A stretch of 64,000 nt of DNA from DASVFB01 sp963815965 (GTDB lineage: Bacteria > Actinomycetota > Thermoleophilia > Gaiellales > Gaiellaceae). Position 1 is the stretch's first letter; every line of letters starts with the position of its first letter. The position numbers and the translations under genes were made by a program. Shown here one piece after another: positions 28,496-37,135 of the stretch. Location: positions 1-64,000 of the forward strand of contig CAWFIT010000019.1 in NCBI GenBank assembly GCA_963815965.1, in the 5' to 3' direction. The notes beneath the pieces were generated by a model that was not told the DNA's origin, searched no databases, and saw only the letters and a program-made list of their open reading frames with translations.

Positions 28496-30126
28496 CGGAC
28501 GGTCGCGAGCGCGACGGTACCTCGCTCGCGCGCGCGGGCCAGCGCGGCGCCCACGAAGTCGCGAAACAGCGGCGCCGGCCGCGTCGGCCGCGACTTGAAC
28601 TCGGGATGAAACTGCGACGCGACGAACCACGGATGATCCGCGAGCTCGACGATCTCGACGAGGCGTCCCTCCTGAAATGTCCCCGAGACCACGAGCCCGG
28701 CGTCTACGAGCGCGGGCCGGTACGCGTTGTTCACCTCGTACCGGTGACGGTGCCGCTCCTGGACGACCGAGTCGGCGTACGTCTCTCCCGCGCGCGTCCC
28801 GGTGGCGATCTCCACGGCCTGCGCGCCGAGGCGCATCGTGCCACCGAGATCCTCGACCTCCTTTTGCTCAGGGAGAAGATCGATCACCGGATAGGGCGTC
28901 TCCGGGTCCATCTCGGTCGAGTTCGCACCTTCCAAACCGACGACGTGCCGTGCGAAGTCCGAAACAGCGACGTGCATGCCGAGGCAGATGCCGAGGTAGG
29001 GGATGCCCCGCTCGCGCGCGACGCGGCACGCCAGCACCTTGCCCTCCCATCCGCGCGAGCCGAAGCCGCCCGGGACGAGCACGCCGTCCACGCTCTCGAG
29101 CTCGCGCGCGGCTTCGTCGAGCGTCATGTTTTCGGCGTCGAACCAGCGCACACGAACGCGACAGCCGTGATGCACGCCGGAATGCTTCAGCGCCTCGTGA
29201 ACCGAGAGGTACGCGTCGTGGAGCTTCACGTACTTGCCGACGAGCGCGATCTCGACCTCGCCTTCGAGCGCGTCGATCCGCTCGACGAGCGAGCTCCACT
29301 CTTCGTCGGCGCCGCGCGGCGCTTCCAGCCCGAGCTTGTCGAGGACGAGCGTGTCGAGCCCCTGCTCCTCGAGGACCGCGGGCACGAGGTAGACATCGCG
29401 GACGTCCGGGCAAGCAATGACCGCCTGCACGTCGACGTCGGCGAAGAGCGCGATCTTGTCGCGGATGTCCGGCGACAGCTCCTCGCTCGAGCGCGCGACG
29501 ACGATGTCGGGGTGGATACCGATACGGCGCAACTCGTTGACGGAGTGCTGCGTCGGCTTCGTCTTCAGCTCGCCCGCAGCCTCGATGAACGGCACGAGCG
29601 TCACGTGCAGGTAGAGCACATTCTCCTGCCCGGCCTCGCGGCGAAACTGACGGATCGCCTCGAGGAACGGCAACGACTCGATGTCGCCGACCGTCCCGCC
29701 GATCTCGCTGATCACGACGTCGGCGGTCGAAGCCTCGGCCGCGCTGCGGATGCGGCGCTTGATCTCGTTCGTGATGTGCGGGATCACCTGCACGGTCGCG
29801 CCGAGAAACTCGCCTTTGCGCTCCTTGCGCAGGACGGTCTCCCAGATCGCGCCCGCGGTGTGGCTCGATGCCGACGACAGGTTCGCATCGATGAAGCGCT
29901 CGTAGTGCCCGATGTCGAGATCCGTCTCGGCTCCGTCCTCGGTGACGAACACCTCGCCGTGCTGGAACGGGCTCATCGTCCCGGGGTCGACGTTGAGATA
30001 CGGGTCGAACTTCTGCGCCTGCACCTCGAGGCCGCGCGCCTTCAGCAGTCGGCCGAGCGAGGCGGCGACGATCCCCTTCCCGAGCGCCGAGACGACGCCG
30101 CCGGTCACGAAGACGTACTTCGTCAC
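28492..30126 (-). CDS. pyrG: CTP synthase
   Basis: Makes CTP from UTP, ATP and glutamine. The 544-residue protein has the synthetase domain (KYVFVTGGVVSALGKGI, P-loop; GTVGDIESLPFLEAIRQ) and the glutaminase domain with catalytic Cys in LGICLGMHVAV and His/Glu in SQFHPEF. The frame is open far upstream through two other genes; the GTG at 30126, overlapping the previous stop as GTGA, is the correct start by homology. Position after mctB follows mycobacterial order, with two cell-envelope-type genes inserted. Confidence 0.97.
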   Translation of the reverse strand: MTKYVFVTGGVVSALGKGIVAASLGRLLKARGLEVQAQKFDPYLNVDPGTMSPFQHGEVFVTEDGAETDLDIGHYERFIDANLSSASSHTAGAIWETVLRKERKGEFLGATVQVIPHITNEIKRRIRSAAEASTADVVISEIGGTVGDIESLPFLEAIRQFRREAGQENVLYLHVTLVPFIEAAGELKTKPTQHSVNELRRIGIHPDIVVARSSEELSPDIRDKIALFADVDVQAVIACPDVRDVYLVPAVLEEQGLDTLVLDKLGLEAPRGADEEWSSLVERIDALEGEVEIALVGKYVKLHDAYLSVHEALKHSGVHHGCRVRVRWFDAENMTLDEAARELESVDGVLVPGGFGSRGWEGKVLACRVARERGIPYLGICLGMHVAVSDFARHVVGLEGANSTEMDPETPYPVIDLLPEQKEVEDLGGTMRLGAQAVEIATGTRAGETYADSVVQERHRHRYEVNNAYRPALVDAGLVVSGTFQEGRLVEIVELADHPWFVASQFHPEFKSRPTRPAPLFRDFVGAALARARERGTVALATVR

Positions 30127-30686
30127 GGGCGTCGACCCCGCGCATCGACTTCGCGGAGCACCGGCGTCCGCTCGATCAACTCGCCGAGCGAGCGTCGTTC
30201 TCCGAGAAGAGTGAGGCCTGCGAGGGCGCCGATCGCAACCCACCGGCCTCGTCCCGTGAAACGATTCACGGAACTCAAGCCTAGCAGCGCGCCCAGGCCG
30301 TTCGAGCCTCCGTCTCCGAGCATCGTCATCTCGCGAAGATCGTATGGAGCGAGCAGGACGGCGAGTGCGACCGGCGCATCGACGACGATCGCCGCCGCGA
30401 GGTACGCCTTCAACGCGCGGCCCGGCTTCGTGTCGAGCTGGTTGAGCGCGTTGGCCGACAGCGCGACGAGGAGCGCCCCGGAGAGCGAGCGCGTGCGCAG
30501 GAGCGCCACGAGTGGGATCCCGACGAGCTTGAGCACGCCCGTCGTGCGCCGCGCGCGCAGGTGCGCGAGGAAGCCGCGCTCGTCTCCGCTCCACCGGTCG
30601 TCGGCGAGACCTATTGCGGTGATCAGCGGCTCGTGGAGCGCGACCGTCCAGCCGACGAGCGGCACGCGCGCGCCGCGGTGGTTCAC
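30123..30686 (-). CDS. MraY/WecA-like polyprenyl-phosphate glycosyl-1-phosphate transferase homologue
   Basis: About 187 residues with four to five hydrophobic stretches. It starts inside the family pattern: VNHRGARVPLVGW (matches NxRG..xP.G), GLADDRWSGD (Asp-Asp), ANALNQLDTKPGRALK (NxxNxxD) and MLGDGGSNGLGALLG (GDxGxN). It resembles the reduced MraY-like proteins found in actinobacterial envelope clusters. The usual first transmembrane helix is missing because the frame begins within the end of the preceding glycosyltransferase domain; the upstream sequence in this frame is short and not clearly hydrophobic. The GTG at 30686 is only a placeholder start. It is coupled to pyrG by GTGA. Confidence 0.6.
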   Translation of the reverse strand: MNHRGARVPLVGWTVALHEPLITAIGLADDRWSGDERGFLAHLRARRTTGVLKLVGIPLVALLRTRSLSGALLVALSANALNQLDTKPGRALKAYLAAAIVVDAPVALAVLLAPYDLREMTMLGDGGSNGLGALLGLSSVNRFTGRGRWVAIGALAGLTLLGERRSLGELIERTPVLREVDARGRRP

Positions 30687-30699
30687 CCGCAGCGGTCCC

Positions 30700-31332
30700 G
30701 CCGCGAGCGCGCGCGTCGAGGAGCTGCCGGCCGCGGTGAAGGAAGCCGCGTGCGTCGCGGCCCGTCGCGCGATGTTCGAGCTCGAGCGGGATCTCCTCCA
30801 CGTGCACCCCCGCGCATACGGCGTCGATCGTCATCCGTGTCTCGGCGCCGAAGCGCGGGGCGAGCGGAAAGACGGCGGCACGTGCCTCGGCCGAGAGAGC
30901 GCGTTGTCCCGAGAGCGGCTCCGCCGCCTCGAACCCGGAGCGCAGGCGAATCAGCGCACGAGCCGCGGCCTTCGCGACGCCGAAGCCGCCGCCCTGGCGC
31001 CGAGCGAAGACGGCGATCCTCAGGCCTTGTGACACGTTGTCACTAGGCAGGAGAGGCGTGAGGTCTCCGCGCACGTCTGCGTCGACGAGCAGGAGCGCGC
31101 CCGGCGGCGCAGCGCGCTCTGCGGCCGAAAGCGCCTCGCCCTTGCCGCGCCGCGGGAGACTCAGGACGGAGGCGCCTGCAGCCTCGGCGCGCTCGGCGGT
31201 CGCGTCGCGCGAGCCGTCGTCGGCGACGATTACCTCTGCGTCGGGAAAGGCGCGCCGAAGCGCGGTGACTGTCTCGCCGATGATGTCCTCCTCGTCGCGT
31301 GCGGCGACGAGGATCGTCGTCGGATCAGCCAC
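30700..31332 (-). CDS. Family 2 glycosyltransferase, probably frameshifted at its 3' end
   Basis: A GT-A fold domain of about 210 residues: VAARDEEDIIGETVTALRR at the N-terminus, VIVADDGSRDATAERA, the DxD-like LLLVDADVRGD, SGQRALSAEA, and LELEHRATGRDARGFLHRGRQLLD at the end. The frame does not close after this domain and by chance runs in frame into pyrG, which is not biological. In the next frame RALAAGPLRVNHRG continues directly into the MraY-like domain. A slip in the GC repeat at about 30706-30716 would make one GT2-MraY protein; otherwise the C-terminus is lost. Confidence 0.65.
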
Positions 31333-32195
31333 CCGCGAGCTTCGGCAGGACCGCGTCGGCTCCGTCGGCGGTGCCGTACTTTCCCTGCGCGGCTCCGGCG
31401 AGCAGCAGCGCGAGCGCAGCCCGGCCGGTCGTCAGGTCGATGTCGTCGACCGACGAGAGACCGTGATCGTGAAACGTCTCGACGGCGGACTGCTTCGTGT
31501 CCGTCTTCTCGACGCCAACCGCGGGTATTCCCGCGGCTGCCACACCGTCGTAGAAGCCGTCGAGGAAGCGTGCAGTGTCGCCCTGCTGGGGCTTCGCCGT
31601 GCGCACGACGACAACGCCGTCGATCCGCTGTCGAAAATTGCCGCTGCGTTCGCCGATGAGCTGCTTGCCCAGCGTCCTCCACAGCGGCGTCTGTCCTCCG
31701 CTTGCGAACTCGGTACCGAGCGCGTTGCCCGAGGTCCCGCAGCTTGTCGTTGCCGACGTACTTCACGAACTGCGGACCCTTGTTGAAGAGGACGTTCTCG
31801 ACGTTCTGTGCGTTCACCGGGACGGAGAGCGAGATCACCCGCGCCGCCGGCTCGGCGCCGGCGTCGCTCAGCGTCTGCTCGACCGACTGCCTGACGCCGC
31901 CGTCGACTGGTGACCGACGAAGAGCACGCGCGACGCGCTTGCCCGCGAGCAGGTTGCGCATCACCGCCGGATACGCAAGATCGAATGCGTCGGCCGTCCC
32001 GCTGCAGCTGGTCTCGCTGCTGCTTGTACGGTCTGCGCGTCCGTACGTCGGCGTTGTCACGCTGTGTCCTGCGCGAGGACGAGATCCGCTTTGTTCTACG
32101 CCGCTGCCGGCAAGGCCGACGCCGACGAGGATCCCGATGATCAGCGCGACGAAGACCGCCGCGAGCGACGCGACGTGGTAGCGAAGGTCGAACAT
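31325..32195 (-). pseudogene. MctB/SteB-like envelope protein, multiply frameshifted
   Basis: The N-terminus MFDLRYHVASLAAVF with a membrane anchor, a coiled coil, and a C-terminal domain ending near LLLAGAAQGKYGTADGADAV identify the actinobacterial MctB (copper transporter, Rv1698) / SteB family, consistent with its place after steA and before pyrG. Reading it needs about six frame changes: three in the coiled coil (KADLVLAQD and QQRDQLQRDG are in different frames), a compensated pair around VLFVG, and one extra G in the GGG before NALGTEF. This density is far above that of neighbouring genes. It is either genuine decay or a badly sequenced patch. Confidence 0.75.
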
Positions 32196-32199
32196 GCGG

Positions 32200-32622
32200 C
32201 TACAAGTCTGCCGCGGTCTGCACGAGTGCGTGGAGCCGGGTGAGCGCTTTGCCCGGCAGCGACCTGCGCAATCCCACCAATGCAGGCCCCGAGACGGTCA
32301 GCTGGGCAAGCGTGCGTTCCGGCTCAGGCTCTGACAGGCGAAGCTCTACATCCAGCCGCTCACCCGTGAGCTGGAACGCAAACCGCTCGTAAGGCTCGAC
32401 GGCAAGCACGAGCAGCTTGCCGCTCATGTTCGGCTTGCGTAAGAGCGACCCACGGCTGTCCCCGACCACCTCCCAGCGCGCCCCCGGCGCGAAGCCACGG
32501 CGGTCGGGATGCACGCCGCCGACTCCGGGCCACCAGTCCGGCAGGTTGAAGGGCTCCGAGAGGAACGTCCACACGTCCGCACGCGACGCCAGCAGCTCAC
32601 GGGACGCGCTGTAGGTCGGCAT
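32200..32622 (-). CDS. SRPBCC (START/Bet v 1-like) domain protein
   Basis: A 140-residue single-domain protein with the SRPBCC pattern: an N-terminal strand with SRADVWTFLSEPFNLPDWWPGV, a long beta sheet (VVGDSRGSLLR, YERFAFQLTGERLDVELRL) and a C-terminal helix (SLPGKALTRLHALVQTA). The fold binds hydrophobic ligands or lipids; the ligand is unknown. Its ATG overlaps the steA stop (TGATG) and mctB begins 4 nt downstream, placing it between two genes implicated in cell-wall and division functions in Corynebacterium. Confidence 0.82.
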   Translation of the reverse strand: MPTYSASRELLASRADVWTFLSEPFNLPDWWPGVGGVHPDRRGFAPGARWEVVGDSRGSLLRKPNMSGKLLVLAVEPYERFAFQLTGERLDVELRLSEPEPERTLAQLTVSGPALVGLRRSLPGKALTRLHALVQTAADL

Positions 32623-33755
32623 CAGAGACCGAGGAGGTTCTGCAGCTTCAGGCTGACGAGCTCGATCACGTGCCGTAGCTGCGGCGAAACGAGGATGGCG
32701 GTGACGATCGCGCCGAAGCCGGCCAGAGTCAGCACCACGAGCGGCCAGACGCCGACGCGGCGGCTGACGAGCCGCGACACGCCCTTTGCGTCGACGAGGA
32801 TCTCGCCCACCTTCAGGCGCGTCACGAACGTCGACGCCATCCCGGCGCGGTCGCGCTCGAGGAACTCGATCAGGTTGAGGTGCGTGCCGACGGCGACGAT
32901 CAGCTCCGCGCCCTTCTCGTACGCGAGCAGCAGCGCGAGGTCCTCGCTGATGCCGGGCGCGGGAACCGTCCGGTACGGCACGCCCAGACGGTCGAGCCTC
33001 GAGGAGCCCGGCGCGTTGCCGTTGCCGCGGTACGCGTGCACGACGATTTCGGCGCCGCAGTGCAAGGCTTCGTCGGAGACCGAGTCCATGTCGCCGACGA
33101 TGACGTCCGGCTTTCGGCCAACCTCGAGCAGCGCGTCCGCGCCGCCGTCGACGGCGACGAGCACCGGCTTGAAGTCGCGGATGTAGCCCTGGACGATGCG
33201 CAGGTCGCGCTTCATGCCGGGCCCGCGCGCAACGACGAGCGCGTGGCGGTCTCGGAAGCTCGTCCGCAGCGACGGGAACTCGACCGCGCCGGCGAGCACG
33301 CCGCCTTCCTCGCGCAGGTGCCGCATCGTGTTCTCGGCGAACTCCTCGAGCGCCAGCGTCACGCGGCCGCGCTGCTCATCGAGCGCGCGTGCCAGCTCGT
33401 CGGCGCGCAGCGTCCGGCCGGACACGATGCGGTCTCCGTTCCGGAAGACGCTGCTCCCGCGCACGGAGACGAGATCGCCCTCGTTGACTGCGTCGAAGAG
33501 CTCGGAGCCGGCGACGTCGATCAGCTCGACGCCGCCGCGCACGAGCAGCAGCGGTCCCGGATTTGGGAAGCGGCCGCTCTGCGACGGAGAGCAGTTGACG
33601 ACGACGCGCGCACCGGAGTCGAGCAGCTCCTCCGCCGAGACGCGGTCGATGTCGCGGTGGTCGATGATCGCGATGTCGCCCGGCTTCAGCCGTCGCGTGA
33701 GCCGCTTCGTCCTGCGGTCGAGGCGTGCGGGCCCCGTGAACTCGACGAAGCTCAT
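32622..33755 (-). CDS. steA: SteA-like cytokinetic-ring/cell-envelope protein
   Basis: A 377-residue protein homologous to mycobacterial Rv1697 and corynebacterial SteA. Its N-terminal part resembles thiamin-pyrophosphokinase-type domains (PDVIVGDMDSVSDEAL is the giveaway), preceded by a DIAIIDHRDIDRVSAEELL segment. One C-terminal transmembrane helix (WPLVVLTLAGFGAIVTAIL) is followed by a short amphipathic tail. In Corynebacterium SteA and SteB act in septal wall turnover. It starts with an ATGA overlap with the recN stop. Confidence 0.85.
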   Translation of the reverse strand: MSFVEFTGPARLDRRTKRLTRRLKPGDIAIIDHRDIDRVSAEELLDSGARVVVNCSPSQSGRFPNPGPLLLVRGGVELIDVAGSELFDAVNEGDLVSVRGSSVFRNGDRIVSGRTLRADELARALDEQRGRVTLALEEFAENTMRHLREEGGVLAGAVEFPSLRTSFRDRHALVVARGPGMKRDLRIVQGYIRDFKPVLVAVDGGADALLEVGRKPDVIVGDMDSVSDEALHCGAEIVVHAYRGNGNAPGSSRLDRLGVPYRTVPAPGISEDLALLLAYEKGAELIVAVGTHLNLIEFLERDRAGMASTFVTRLKVGEILVDAKGVSRLVSRRVGVWPLVVLTLAGFGAIVTAILVSPQLRHVIELVSLKLQNLLGL

Positions 33756-35350
33756 TGCTTCAGAGTCTCCAGGAACTCGGCCCCTCCGAGCATCCGCTCG
33801 AGCTCCGCCGGGCGCTCGTCGTCCGTTAGAGGCTCGATGCGTGTATGCGTGGGATCGCCCGGGATCTTCTCAACGCGGAAGTGCCGGTCGGCGACGCTCG
33901 CGATCTGCGGCAGGTGCGTGATCGTGATGATCTGCGCACTCTCGGCGGCCCGTGCGAGCGCGCGTCCTACAGCGTTTGCGGTCTCGCCGCCGATGCCGGC
34001 GTCCATCTCGTCGAAGACGAGCGTGTCGCCTCCTGCGACGACGGCGATCGCGAGCGCGATCCGCGAAAGCTCGCCGCCAGAAGCCGTCTCGGCGACCGGC
34101 GCGAGCGGCAACCCAGCGTTCGGCCTGATGAGGAACTGCACCTCGTCCACGCCCGTCGGGCCTGCCTGGCGGAGCGAGACGAGCGCCTGGAACTCGCCGT
34201 CGCCGAGGCCGAGCCCGGCCAGCTCGCCCGACACAGCTTCGGCGAAGCGCGGCGCAGCCTCCTCGCGCGCCGCGTGGAGAGCGTCGGCCAACTCCTGCAG
34301 GCGCGCGTCCGCCTCGGCGAGTGCCCTCGCCGCGATTTCGGCTGGGTCGGCGCCGGCGTCGAGCGCGGCGAGCTCCGCCTTCGCGTCTGTCGCGCGCGCG
34401 AGCAGCTCCTGGTAGTCGGCGCAGCGGAAGCGGCGCTTCGCGTCGGAGATGCGTTCCAGCTCGGCCTCGATCTGCTCGAGCCGCCCGGGCTCGGCGCCGA
34501 GCGCGTCGAGGAAGGAGCGCAATTCTGACGCGGTCTCGCGCAGGCGGAGCTCGACATCGCGCAGCTCGTCCCCGGCGCGCGCCAGCTCGGGAGCAAGTAC
34601 CTCGAGCGGCGCGACGGCGCGCTCGGCGAGCCCGGCCAGGCCCGCGGCTCCCTCGCCGTCCTCCGGTGCGAGCGCCTCGACTGCAGCTGCCGTCCCGGCG
34701 ACGAGCTCCTCGAGATGGCGGAGCCGCTCGCGCCCCTCGCGTAACTCCGTCTCCGTTCCAGGCTCGAGCCCGTCCGTGTCCTCGACGAGAGCGCGTAGCT
34801 CGTCGAAGCGCTCGGTGCGGCGCGCCGCGCCCTCAGCGAGCTCCTCGTGGCGCCGCCGCGCGGCCAGCAACTCGCGCCACGCCGCGCGCAGCTCGGCACG
34901 CGGCTCGCCGTTGTCCGCGAACGCGTCGAGCACATCGAGCTGGAACGACGGCCGCGCGAGGCGGCGCTGCTGAAACTGGCCGGACATCGCGAGCACTTGC
35001 TCCGCAGCGCCGGCGACGTCCTCGCGCGCCGCGGCGCGGCCCCACGCGTAGGCGCGCGTGCGTCCGTCCTTGAAGATGCGTCGCGCGAGCACGAGCCCCG
35101 GCTCGCCCTCGGGGCGCAGCTCCTCGAGCTGCTCGCTCTCTCCGTCGAGCTCCGCCTCGACGTACGTCTCCTCGCCGCCCGGGCCGATCATCGCCGCGTC
35201 CCCGCGCGCGCCGAGCAGCAGGCCGATCGACTGCGCGAGGATGGTCTTGCCGGCACCCGTCTCACCGGTGATCGCGTTCAACCCGGGCGCGAAGTCGAGC
35301 TCGGCCTCGCGGATGAGGACGAGGTTCTCGATGCGCAGTCTCCTCAGCAC
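33752..35350 (-). CDS. recN: DNA repair protein RecN (SMC-like ATPase)
   Basis: Double-strand-break repair ATPase, 532 residues. It has an N-terminal Walker A (ITGETGAGKTILAQSIGLLLG), a QFQQRRL stretch, two coiled-coil arms rich in Ala/Glu/Leu around residues 160-370, the signature ASGGELSRIALAIA, and Walker B (LVFDEMDAGIGG) with the H-loop THLPQIA. The start is the GTG at 35350, 14 nt after the nadK stop; longer frames run into nadK. RecN is often SOS-controlled, but no GAACN4GTTC box is visible nearby, so any induction would have to come from an upstream promoter. Confidence 0.96.
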   Translation of the reverse strand: MLRRLRIENLVLIREAELDFAPGLNAITGETGAGKTILAQSIGLLLGARGDAAMIGPGGEETYVEAELDGESEQLEELRPEGEPGLVLARRIFKDGRTRAYAWGRAAAREDVAGAAEQVLAMSGQFQQRRLARPSFQLDVLDAFADNGEPRAELRAAWRELLAARRRHEELAEGAARRTERFDELRALVEDTDGLEPGTETELREGRERLRHLEELVAGTAAAVEALAPEDGEGAAGLAGLAERAVAPLEVLAPELARAGDELRDVELRLRETASELRSFLDALGAEPGRLEQIEAELERISDAKRRFRCADYQELLARATDAKAELAALDAGADPAEIAARALAEADARLQELADALHAAREEAAPRFAEAVSGELAGLGLGDGEFQALVSLRQAGPTGVDEVQFLIRPNAGLPLAPVAETASGGELSRIALAIAVVAGGDTLVFDEMDAGIGGETANAVGRALARAAESAQIITITHLPQIASVADRHFRVEKIPGDPTHTRIEPLTDDERPAELERMLGGAEFLETLKQ

Positions 35351-35364
35351 CTGCGAATTGTCGC

Positions 35365-36138
35365 CTAGGCGAAGGCCGACCGGAAACGGGTCAGAAAGGT
35401 GATGTCCGGAAGCGTCGCCAGGCGGATGTTGGCATCGCCGAGCCATATGGTCACGCGCGCGTCGGGTGCGACCTCGCCGATTCGCTGGCCGTCGGCGATC
35501 AGCGCGAGCGGGATGTCCGCAGAGCGGTTCGTGATCGCCACGTCTCGGCCTCGCGGGACGACGAGCGGTCTCGCGTGGAGCGAATGCGGAGCGACGAAGC
35601 TCACCGCCATCGCGTCGATTCCCCACATCAGCACCGGCCCGTTGTTCGACAGGTTGTACGCAGTCGATCCCGACGGAGTCGCCGCGATGATGGCGTCGCT
35701 GGGGACGACGCCGAGCGACTCGCCGCCGATCGCCCATTCGAGTTCGACGAGGCGCCCAAGCGAGCCGCTTCCGACTACGACGTCGTTCACGGCGACCGCC
35801 TGCCCGCCTGCATGCTCGAAGTCGATCGTCGGCAGCTCGAGCACGACGTAGTCACCCGCGAAGACGCGGCGCAGGCCGTCCTCCATGTCGTCGGGCTGCA
35901 TCGACGCGAGGAAGCCGAAGCGGCCGAAGTTGATGCCGATCACAGGCGCGCGGCTGAGGTACTCGTGGAACGCGCGCAGCATCGTGCCGTCGCCGCCGAG
36001 CACGACGACGAGGTCGGGCTCGTCCTGTGTGATCTCAACGCCTGCCTGGCGCGCGACCTCGTGCAGGCGCGCGATCGCCTGCTCGAAGCCGTTGCGCTGG
36101 CGCACGAAAATGCCGGCGCGCCGGACGGGCTCACCCAA
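35365..36138 (-). CDS. nadK: NAD kinase
   Basis: Phosphorylates NAD to NADP. About 257 residues with the conserved VVLGGDGTMLRAFHE, INFGRFGFLA, the VNDVVVG segment, and ATPSGSTAYNLSNNGP of the family. No ATG or GTG fits the start: a TTG at 36138 gives an 8-nt overlap with the tlyA end and a start just before the conserved strand GIFVRQRNGF; another TTG at 36174 would add 12 residues and a longer overlap. I prefer 36138. Order tlyA-nadK-recN matches Mycobacterium. Confidence 0.94.
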   Translation of the reverse strand: MGEPVRRAGIFVRQRNGFEQAIARLHEVARQAGVEITQDEPDLVVVLGGDGTMLRAFHEYLSRAPVIGINFGRFGFLASMQPDDMEDGLRRVFAGDYVVLELPTIDFEHAGGQAVAVNDVVVGSGSLGRLVELEWAIGGESLGVVPSDAIIAATPSGSTAYNLSNNGPVLMWGIDAMAVSFVAPHSLHARPLVVPRGRDVAITNRSADIPLALIADGQRIGEVAPDARVTIWLGDANIRLATLPDITFLTRFRSAFA

Positions 36139-36892
36139 CGGCTGCGGCGATCCGGCTGTCGATGTCGTCGGCAAGGCGAGGCTCCTGTCGCTGGACCAGA
36201 TGGAGGACGAACTCCCGGTTTCCCTTCGGCCCGGGCAGGCCCGAGTCTACGACCCCGACCGCCTCGCCTCCCCAGCCGAGCGCGGCATCGACGACCTCGC
36301 GCACGACCCGTCGGTGCACCTCCGCGTCGCGCACGACACCTTTCGGCGCCTTCGCCCGGCTGGCCTCGAACTGCGGTTTCACGAGGACAAGCGCGTGCCA
36401 TCCACGTGTGGCGAGCCGCAACACTGGGGGCAGCGCGAGCTTGACGCTGATGAACGAGACGTCACACGTCACGAGCTGCGGCGCGAACGGGAGCTCCGTC
36501 ACATGGCGTGCGTTCGTCCGCTCCATGACTAGGACGCGCGCGTCGTCACGGAGGCGTGGATGCAGTTGCCCGTAGCCGACGTCGAGCGCGATCACGCGCG
36601 CCGCGCCGCGCTGGAGGAGCACGTCCGTGAAGCCCCCCGTCGACGCGCCGACGTCGCAGCAGTCGAGACCCTTGACGTCGAGACCGAACGCATCGAGAGC
36701 GTTCGCAAGTTTGTGCCCGGCGCGCGAGACGTACGGCGGCGGGCTCTCGACGGTCAGCTCCACGTCTCCGTCGACCTGCGCGCCCGCTTTGTCGAAGCCT
36801 GGGACGAGCCCGGCGAGCACGAGCGCCTGCGCCTGCGCGCGGCTCTCCGCGAGCCCGCGCTCGACAAGCAGGACGTCGAGACGCTTCTTCAC
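36131..36892 (-). CDS. tlyA: TlyA family RNA 2'-O-methyltransferase
   Basis: A 253-residue protein with an N-terminal S4 RNA-binding domain (RLDVLLVERGLAESRAQAQALVLAG) and an FtsJ-like methyltransferase core (DVGASTGGFTDVLLQRGA, IALDVGYGQLH, CDVSFISVKLAL, LVKPQFEASR). In mycobacteria TlyA methylates 16S and 23S rRNA and its loss gives capreomycin resistance; older annotations call it a hemolysin. The GTG start at 36892 leads a KKRLDV N-terminus typical of the family. Confidence 0.93.
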   Translation of the reverse strand: MKKRLDVLLVERGLAESRAQAQALVLAGLVPGFDKAGAQVDGDVELTVESPPPYVSRAGHKLANALDAFGLDVKGLDCCDVGASTGGFTDVLLQRGAARVIALDVGYGQLHPRLRDDARVLVMERTNARHVTELPFAPQLVTCDVSFISVKLALPPVLRLATRGWHALVLVKPQFEASRAKAPKGVVRDAEVHRRVVREVVDAALGWGGEAVGVVDSGLPGPKGNREFVLHLVQRQEPRLADDIDSRIAAAVG

Positions 36893-36908
36893 GCCCGGAT
36901 TGTGGAGC

Positions 36909-37097
36909 TCAGCGCGGCGCGACCGCAGTGGAGACCGGCATGACCGTCGTGTTGGGCGACGCGGCCGAGTGCGGCAACAAGAGAGCTGTCGCGGCTCCTG
37001 CTGCCGCCAGGGTGAACAGCGCGGCTGCGATGCGCACGCCGAGTGGGATTCGGAGAGTGAACGTCGCCGGAACTGGATGGGCGTACGCGAAACCCAT
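36909..37097 (-). CDS. Small single-span membrane protein (tentative)
   Basis: A possible 62-residue product with one hydrophobic segment (GVRIAAALFTLAAAGAATALLL), a short N-terminal region and an Ala/Ser/Thr-rich tail. It lies in the 38-nt-plus gap between mrp and tlyA and keeps the strand of the operon. A weak TGAGAA precedes the ATG. No homologue is recognised, so it is a reasonable but unproven gene. Confidence 0.45.
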   Translation of the reverse strand: MGFAYAHPVPATFTLRIPLGVRIAAALFTLAAAGAATALLLPHSAASPNTTVMPVSTAVAPR

Positions 37098-37135
37098 TTC
37101 TCACACGACGGCGGCGGCGTGCGACTTCTTCCGCG

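Noticed and set aside
27883..31032. A plus-strand open frame of more than 1000 codons
   Set aside because: It is arginine-rich and lies opposite pyrG and other clear genes; long antisense frames are expected at this GC content. The same applies to the long plus-strand frames at 49208-51886, 53674-55791 and 58573-61191.
28492..31332. One 946-residue open frame joining glycosyltransferase and CTP synthase
   Set aside because: The middle third has arginine-rich shadow composition, and the true MraY-like gene lies there in another frame. CTP synthase has its own GTG with a GTGA overlap.
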